Of a stretch of DNA of 64,000 bases, positions 58,045-64,000 are shown piece by piece. The translations under genes and the position numbers were made by a program. Source of the DNA: Aphrocallistes beatrix (lineage: Eukaryota; Porifera; Hexactinellida; Sceptrulophora; Aphrocallistidae); the NCBI GenBank assembly GCA_963281255.1, contig OY725506.1:2089001-2153000 (forward strand), in the 5' to 3' direction. Each line of letters begins with the position of its first letter. Position 1 is the first letter of the stretch. Below the pieces are notes generated by a model. It had not been told where the DNA came from. It made no database searches and saw only the letters and a program-made list of their open reading frames with translations.

Positions 58045-58860
58045 TGTAACGAATTGATTGAAGAAACTGCCAGGCGTAGAAAGCTGATTTTTGGCATGTG
58101 GAAGTCTTTTGGCAATGGCTCCAGTATGTTCTGAGCTCAGACGAAAATGTCGACTCATCATGGAATTATGGCGTCATTGTCACATTTTTAAAAGTTAAGC
58201 AACACAGTTATTCGGGCATAACTCAGCCATTATAGGAGATATAAGGCTGAAATTTTAAGAGAATCTGTATACTAACATGTCTCACATATGATGCAACTAT
58301 CATCAAAAAATGATGACTCATCACTCTGTTATGACGTCATCATTACGCATCAAAAATTTTTAAATTCACAAATTTGGTGTTTTTTCAAGTGATATCGATT
58401 AGCACAGTAGGACAGACATATTTAGAGATGTTATCTCCCTTATAATTAACCAATGTGACCCCAGGCGACCGAAGGGAGCCTCCGGCGGACACAAAGTGTC
58501 CGGCAGTCGCGCAGCGCAAGCAAGCGCAAAGCGCGCTTGTATACTATAACTTACGAACTAATGGTCGGATCTGAAAAAATTTTTTTAAAATGGTCCGAAT
58601 TTTTTTCTATACACAATAGCTAATATCACAATGGCCATTTCCCGAGCATTTTAGAAATAAAGTCCCTCATAGAGATATTTTGATTGGATTTTATATGCCT
58701 CTTTTTCTAAATGCATCTGTTTTATAATATTTAAAGGGTTAAAACCATTTTGAGGTCCATAAAATTGAAAAAATATCAGATAAGTTAGAAAATAATTGAT
58801 GAATGCCCCGCAAAACCACGAAAAACTTTCCGATTATAGTAAGACTAAACTTTAGGGGGT
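56515..58860. mobile_element. Family B copy, reverse, split by Hel-A
   Basis: Starts GGATACCGCCTGCGAAAAAT after TTAA at 56511. It runs opposite to 35803-37706, is interrupted by Hel-A at 57987-58539 and continues to about 58860, where a Hel-A 3' block begins. The far terminal repeat is lost. Confidence 0.8.
57987..58539 (+). mobile_element. Hel-A copy with empty-site support
   Basis: The host sequence is family B. Copy 35803-37706 (in reverse) reads CCGAACTTTACCTATAATAAGC. Here it reads CCGAACTTTACCTATAA, then TCATTACTATTAAAACTCGA ... GCGCGCTTG, then TATACTATAAC. The insertion thus lies between A and T with no target duplication, starts TC and ends CTTG. That is Helitron behaviour, apart from CTTG in place of the usual CTRR. 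Confidence 0.9.
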
Positions 58861-58864
58861 CAAT

Positions 58865-58917
58865 ATGGACACAAATTGTCCACCAACGGCGCACCGCAAG
58901 TAAGCGAAGCGCACTTG
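58865..58917 (+). mobile_element. Hel-A 3' terminal block only
   Basis: TGGACACAAATTGTCCACCA (stem TGGACA/TGTCCA) followed by GCACCGCAAGTAAGCGAAGC and GCACTTG. No core precedes it; family B sequence ends directly before it. Confidence 0.7.
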
Positions 58918-59085
58918 TTATATAGTTAAACGCCGATATGATATAAGTATTTTCCTTGATGCAATTTGTCCCAGAATTATCTGATCTGCTTAAAATACTG
59001 TTTCTGGTAAATTACTAGTTCGTATGGAATTATCTCAATATGAATAACGAACAAACTTTTCCAATATTTACTGGCTAATCCGTTG

Positions 59086-59572
59086 TCATATATGCAGTCC
59101 TGCACCTCGAGGCACATGGATTTCCCAAATATTTCTTAGAGTCAGATGTGAGATTATCCCATAAAGTAGAAGTGAGTTTTTATGCACGTGAATTGGAAAC
59201 TTTCTATCGAGACTGTGAAGATTTTCTGCCATCCCAATATATTTTTTTGACATGTTTTCAGGGCAATCCATGCATAATATCTCCTGCAACTCGTTGTAGA
59301 TGAGTACTGGCTGGATACGGAGTTTTGTGGGATATTCGATGTAAGCCCTCAATTTCTGGTTAAAATTGTCATCCTTGGAAGCCATGATTTACCAGTATGC
59401 TGAAGTGATATGTAAATGAATTGATCATAAATTTTAAGTTTTCATTCAAACAAGCTAAGAAATTCAGTGAATAAAGCTAAGATATAAGGTTGTATTATAT
59501 AATAAAAAAGACGGGTTTACTGTTACAAATTACGAAATATAGCATGACCCGCAAGACTTATGAACAGCCTAG
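59086..59572 (-). pseudogene. mariner fragment fused to unrelated sequence
   Basis: The terminus ending at 59572 (AGACTTATGAACAGCCTAG, then TA) and ATG 59385 (MASKDDNFNQKLRAYIEYPT) match the mariner at 39377-40710. After ILCMDCP the frame continues open for 57 codons into sequence not found in that mariner (KKYIGMAENLHSLDRK, then ISHLTLRNIWEIHVPRGA). The rest of the transposase and the other end are missing. It is a deletion junction or a chimera. Confidence 0.7.
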
Positions 59573-59589
59573 TATATTAGTTAATCTGC

Positions 59590-59952
59590 CGCACCTTTGT
59601 TGCATAATGATGACGTAATAACAGAGCGATGAGTCATCATCTGTTTATAATAGCTGTATAATATGTGAGATATATTAATATACACATTCTATTAAAATTT
59701 CAGCCTTCTATCACTTAAAATGGCTGAGTAATGGTCGAAAAGCTGAAATTTCAAATTATAAAAAAAGTGACAATGACGTCATAATTTCATGATGAGTGGA
59801 CATTTTCGTCTGATCCCAGAATATTCTGGAGCCATAGCTAAAAGACTCCCACATGCCAAAAATCAGCTTTCTGTGCCTGGCAATTTCTTCAATCAATTCG
59901 TTACAGATATAGATATATATAGAGTGAATCGAGTTTTACTAATAGTAAGGAT
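59590..59952 (-). mobile_element. Hel-A copy, 3' part missing
   Basis: Reverse copy from the CATCATTATGCAACAAAG-side core to the 5' terminus (TCGAGTTTTACTAATAGTAAGGA). Directly beyond the terminus lies the 130-bp tandem repeat. Confidence 0.8.
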
Positions 59953-59954
59953 TG

Positions 59955-60235
59955 TAAACAAAAGTTAACGAATACTTTTTCATATGGATCCGAAAATATA
60001 ATATTCGAAATCTACAGCACTAAAAAGCCCACGTCAACCATTGTAAGCAAGTTTCTAGCATTTTGTTGAGATTTGTTTACTTATGTATCTAATGTAAGCA
60101 AAGGTAAACAAATAAGTTATCATATTGACCTGAAAATATGATATTCGAAATCTACACCCTAAAAATCCCATGTCACCCGTTGAAAGCTATTTCTAGCATA
60201 CTTTTCAAAATTCGCCAAATGGTGTAAAATATGTA
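59955..60235. repeat. Two-copy tandem repeat, reverse of 42455-42725
   Basis: Two units carry AATATGATATTCGAAATCTA-like text and CCATTGTAAGCAAGTTTCTA, the reverse complement of the pair beside the Hel-A block at 42731. Recurrence next to Hel-A ends at two loci suggests a link. Confidence 0.65.
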
Positions 60236-60369
60236 CATAATATTTTATTGCTATACACTATAATACATTAAAGATATCAAACATGAGTTGTGGCTTTGAA
60301 GTATTAATAACAATGATGATATATTGTAGTGTCGTACAATGATTTCTATTGTGATAGTGTAGTCATATA

Positions 60370-61359
60370 TCCTTACTATTAAAACTCGATTATTGTGTAT
60401 ATATATGTATACAAGCGCAATTCGCTTGCTTCGCTGCGCGGCTAGAGGACACTTTGTGTCCGCCGGAGGCTCCCTTCAATCGGCTGGGGTCACATTGGTT
60501 AATTATAAGGGAGATAACATCTCTAAATATGTATGTCCTACTGTTATAATCTATATCGCACGAAAAATCACAAAAATTTTGATGAGTAATGATGGCGTCA
60601 TAACAAAGTGATGAGTCATCATTTTTTGATGATAGTTGCATCATATGTGAGATATGTTAGTATACAGATTCTATTAAAATTTCAGCCTTCTATCTCCTAT
60701 AATGGCTGAGTTATGCCCGAATAACTGTGTTGCTTAACTTTTAAAAATGTGACAATGACGTCATAATTCCATGATGAGTCGACATTTTCGTCTGAGCTCA
60801 GAACTTAGTAGAGCCATAGCCAAAAGAATCCCACATGCCTAATATCAGCTTTCAGGCCCTGACAGTTTCTTCAATAATTTCGTTACAGAGATATATATAT
60901 ACAGTGGAACCTCCGTAATCCGACACCTCTGCAATCCGACATTTCTCTAAACCGGCATTATTTCTGTTCACGGATCATTTTTCTATAGAAAACAATCTCT
61001 ATAATCCGACACCTCACTATTCCGGAATCCGACAATTTAATGATTTTCCAGTAATGCAAATCCGACCTGTATAATCCGACAATTTTTTCGTCTATCAAAT
61101 AATGTCGGATTGTGGAGGTTATTTTACCTCCATAATCCGACAAATTATTCGTCTGTCAAATATTGTCGGATTGTGGAGGTTATTTTACCTCCATAATCCG
61201 ACATTTTGCTGATTTCCCACAAATGTCGGATTATGGAGGTTATTCGATAATCCGACAATTTGCTAATTCGACATTTTTTCGTCTCCCATTTAATGTCGGA
61301 TTATGGAGGTTCCACTGTACACACATACACACATATTAATCGAGTTTTAATAGTAAGGA
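60370..61359 (-). mobile_element. Hel-A copy with inverted ends, holding a pogo-type MITE
   Basis: The outer ends TCCTTACTATTAAAACTCGA (60370) and TCGAGTTTTAATAGTAAGGA (61359) are perfect inverted repeats. Inside, the GC block (60413-60490) and core are in reverse orientation. A 416-bp MITE lies in the microsatellite at 60902-61317. This is the second copy with an extra 5' motif beyond its 3' end. Confidence 0.85.
60902..61317. mobile_element. pogo/Tigger-type MITE with internal repeats
   Basis: The ends CAGTGGAACCTCCGTAATCC and GGATTATGGAGGTTCCACTG are inverted and flanked by TA. Inside, a unit of about 60 bp (ATAATCCGACAAATTATTCG plus TTATTTTACCTCC) repeats around 61075-61200 and keeps reusing the terminal word. 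Confidence 0.9.
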
Positions 61360-61562
61360 TGTTTTACACCACTGGTATTAGGAGGGTTAAAAAATTGTTT
61401 TCTTTTCAAACTGAAAATTTTAAAGCACAAATATATGACAAACACTTTATTCACTTTTCTATTTTACCAGCCCGAATTGATATGTTGATCGAATTATTTT
61501 GATATTCAGAGCGAGCGGAGCGAGAGAAAAAAATACTGATGAGTTGATTTCTACCAGATATA

Positions 61563-62560
61563 CAGGGTGACTCTTAAGTTCTGTTACTAGCTTCATTAGG
61601 TATAAAATTTATGATACTCAAACGATCTTAGTTATTATGGCCCTTAGAGATTTTAATTCGAATATTTTCAATGATTTTAAAAGATTTTTGATTCTATGAC
61701 CAGGGCTGGGGTTGGTTAACCGATTTTATGGTTCGGTTATTTTAGTTTCCTCCAGGGCGGTTAACCGGTTAAACCGATACCAGTATTAATTGGTTGAAAT
61801 ATGGATTTTCGACAAAGCTTTAACCTGATATTGAAAAAATAAATTAATGTGAATCTTTAGAAAATAAAGCAGATCGGTTAACCGATCTAAGATTTCCTTA
61901 ACCGTTAACCGAGATTGACGGCGGTTAGCCGGTTAACCAGTTAATCGAATCCAGCCTTGCTATGACTTAGAAATGTGTTTTGTATGGTGAGTTTTGAGAA
62001 AAAAAATGTGTCCTGGTCCGCAGCGAAAATCGTGATTCAGGGCCCACTGCTTTTCAAGTTATCTTACCAGAGTCTTCCAATTCTAGGAAAAAATAGCTCA
62101 CACATTTTCCTCGAACACTCTAAATTTGTAGAGATATAAGATGTTCAGATCAGTGCATTTTGAAGACCAATTGGATCAGATTATTTTGTGATGTGAAAAA
62201 AAGTGCCATTTGGGGAATTTTGCAAAATGTACCTAAATTGAACTGCGACTGAATAACTTTTTCTCGTTTCTGATAACGAATTCAGTGGATTTATGAAATA
62301 TTTCTATGGCGAATGAAAGCTACCAGGTGCTAAATCGTCATGGGACATCGATTATGAAGACATTTTTACAGATTTTTTTACTGCCAGGACACATTTTTTT
62401 CTCAAAACTCGCCATACGAAACACATTTCTAAGTCTTAGATTCGAGAAATCTTTTAAAATCATTGAAAATATTCGAATTACAATCTCTAAGGGCCATAAT
62501 AACTAAGATCGTTTGAGTATAAGAAATTTTATGCCTAATGAAACTGAACTTGTCACCCTG
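61563..62560. mobile_element. Tc1-type fold-back MITE, about 1 kb
   Basis: The ends CAGGGTGACTCTTAAGTTCT and AACTGAACTTGTCACCCTG are inverted and flanked by TA. The inner arms match for over 100 bp (ACTCAAACGATCTTAGTTAT with ATAACTAAGATCGTTTGAGT). A small hAT MITE sits in the left arm at 61701-61959. Confidence 0.85.
61701..61959. mobile_element. Small hAT-like MITE built on GGTTAACCG
   Basis: The ends CAGGGCTGGGGTTGG and GAATCCAGCCTTG are inverted. The flanks share CTATGAC (61694-61700 and 61960-61966). The interior repeats GGTTAACCGG-type palindromes many times. Confidence 0.75.
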
Positions 62561-62895
62561 TATATTGTAAATGTAGACATTTGGTATTATTTGAAACAGA
62601 ATTGCATACTACATTAGTTAAAGAGAACTTTGACGAATATTTGTCCAATGGGAGTGGATATACATTTTATTAATCCCTCCATTTGGAGCCTCAACTGGAC
62701 ATAATACCCTATAATATCCGGGGACCGGTTCTAAAAGTTAAATTTTCTTGGGGAAGGTCTAAAAAGCAAAGAATTCCAGAGAGTAGTCCCTCCCCCACCA
62801 TTTGATTGCTTAGAGGGAATTCTGATTACTGTTAAAATGTAATTAGACATATATACTACATACGTATATCGAATGTTTAAGACCACACAACGATT
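62561..62895. other. No gene seen
   Basis: No coding signal or repeat end recognised. Confidence 0.4.
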
Positions 62896-63574
62896 TTAGA
62901 TGATTTGAGTTTGGTTTTTCCATGAGGCCCCTACCCCGAATATTTTGAGATAATTGTAAATAATAATTCATATTCCTGGCACTACGGAGTATAATCTATC
63001 AGTTTAGAATGAATAAAGAGCTTCCAAAAAGTATATTAGGAAGTTAGAGCGAAAGTCTACGACTTTTAGCTTCCAAGTTAGGATTTTCGAAAAATGCTAC
63101 GTTATCATATGACAAAAATCTAAAACTTACATTCCATAGGATGTAGTGCAATTATTATCAAAGAATCATATATACCCTCATAAAAAGTATATTAGGAAGT
63201 GAGAATTAAGAATATGGGCTTATATTTACAGATACAGAGAGATATCTCTTTTTGGATCCTAAATGGGGGTTTTTGACCGAATCTGGGAGGTCTAAGGACA
63301 GAACAATCAAAATACAATTATTAAAATTTCTCTAATTTTTCTGTACACATTGTTAAGGACAATTGTATTCATTATTTAGCATAATAGCCACATTTGGATA
63401 CATATTTAATGATTAGATTCGCCATTTTCTAATATATTCAAAGTTCTCCATATAATTTGTATTAGTATGAAATCAATGATAAGTCGAGAAAAATTTATTT
63501 TTTGACAAACGAATGTTTGAGGATCCTATATATTTTTGCATATATCGTTTTATTTAAGAAAAGTTGTATGTTAA
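62896..63574. mobile_element. Family B fragment, reverse
   Basis: Matches the middle of family B in reverse (AAGTATATTAGGAAGTTAGA, TTTCGAAAAATGCTACGTTA, TTGGATCCTAAATGGGGGT). It ends where a reversed Hel-A copy begins. Confidence 0.8.
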
Positions 63575-63815
63575 CAAGCGCGCTTCGGTTGCTTGCGCTG
63601 CGGGGCTGGCGGACACTGTGTCTGACGGAGGCGCCCTTCGGGAGCCTAAGCTCACAATGATTAATTATAAGGTAGAAAACATCTCTAATATGTTCGTGTG
63701 TCTTACTGTCATAATTGTATAATTCGAAAAATTTCTCAATTTCTCAATTTATGATTTTTTTTGATGCGTCATGATGACGTCATAACAGAGTGATGCGTTA
63801 TCATTTTTTGATGAT
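63575..63815 (-). mobile_element. Hel-A 3' half, reverse
   Basis: Begins CAAGCGCGCTTCGGTTGC, with the GGCGGACACTGTGTCTGACG hairpin and GGCGCCCTTCGGGAGCC, and ends in the core near TTTTTTGATGATAC. TGACGTCA is kept at 63775-63782. Confidence 0.8.
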
Positions 63816-63882
63816 ACAGTCCACTTCGGAAACCCGGGGCACTTCGGGACCAGAGCTGGGTGCCCAGGTTTTTGAATGTTAA

Positions 63883-64000
63883 GGATACCGCCCTCGAAAA
63901 ACCTTGCCTGGAGTCAAAAAAAACCGGCTATTTTTTAATGCTAATTTTTTATTGCTAATTTCATTGTATTACTGATCGGTCTACCATCTGATAGCACTAT
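63883..64000. mobile_element. Family B, left end running off the window
   Basis: GGATACCGCCCTCGAAAAAC after TTAA (63879-63882), then the same first 100 bp as copy 35803 (CTGATCGGTCTACCATCTGA). It continues beyond the window. Confidence 0.85.

Overview
This window is eukaryotic, AT-rich and dominated by transposable elements. There are no operons, Shine-Dalgarno sites or bacterial gene spacing. The coding relics are eukaryotic transposases: a THAP-domain P element, Tc1 DD37E, mariner DD34D, hAT, a Helitron Rep-helicase, an integrase-bearing DNA transposon, a Mutator-like transposase and a non-LTR reverse transcriptase. The mix and the many MITE families fit an invertebrate, probably an arthropod, but I cannot name the species from sequence alone. 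No tRNA, rRNA or CRISPR array was seen.

Layout. 1-9 kb: a P-like transposon (2919-6549) sits inside an older fold-back element and is followed by a nearly intact Tc1 DD37E transposon (6746-8223). 9-17 kb: partial Hel-A copies, one candidate host exon, then a five-deep nest in which a Tc1-type MITE holds a hAT element with a perfect 8-bp duplication, which in turn holds an integrase transposon, a pogo-type MITE and another Tc1-type MITE with its own pogo insert. 18-25 kb: a Hel-A copy broken by two MITEs, then a decayed autonomous Helitron (20013-23930). 25-35 kb: MITEs, a hAT transposase remnant, a second P transposase relic, a CR1/L2-like reverse transcriptase relic and a nested hAT MITE. 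35-47 kb: two 1.9-kb TTAA-flanked elements (family B), a mariner, and two phase-compatible exons of a possible host gene on the minus strand (42910-43314 and 37767-38318). 47-54 kb: poorly preserved LTR, hAT and Mutator-like relics. 54-64 kb: dense Hel-A and family B copies, one pair giving an empty-site comparison.

The most informative element is Hel-A, present about 18 times. It begins TC, ends CTTG and inserts between A and T without target duplication, as Helitrons do. It carries a GC-rich block of hairpins at its 3' end and a core holding CRE-like TGACGTCA and AP-1-like TGACTCA sites. Two copies also carry an inverted copy of their own 5' end beyond the 3' end. Every large transposase gene here is broken; the Tc1 gene is the closest to intact, with a single internal stop codon.
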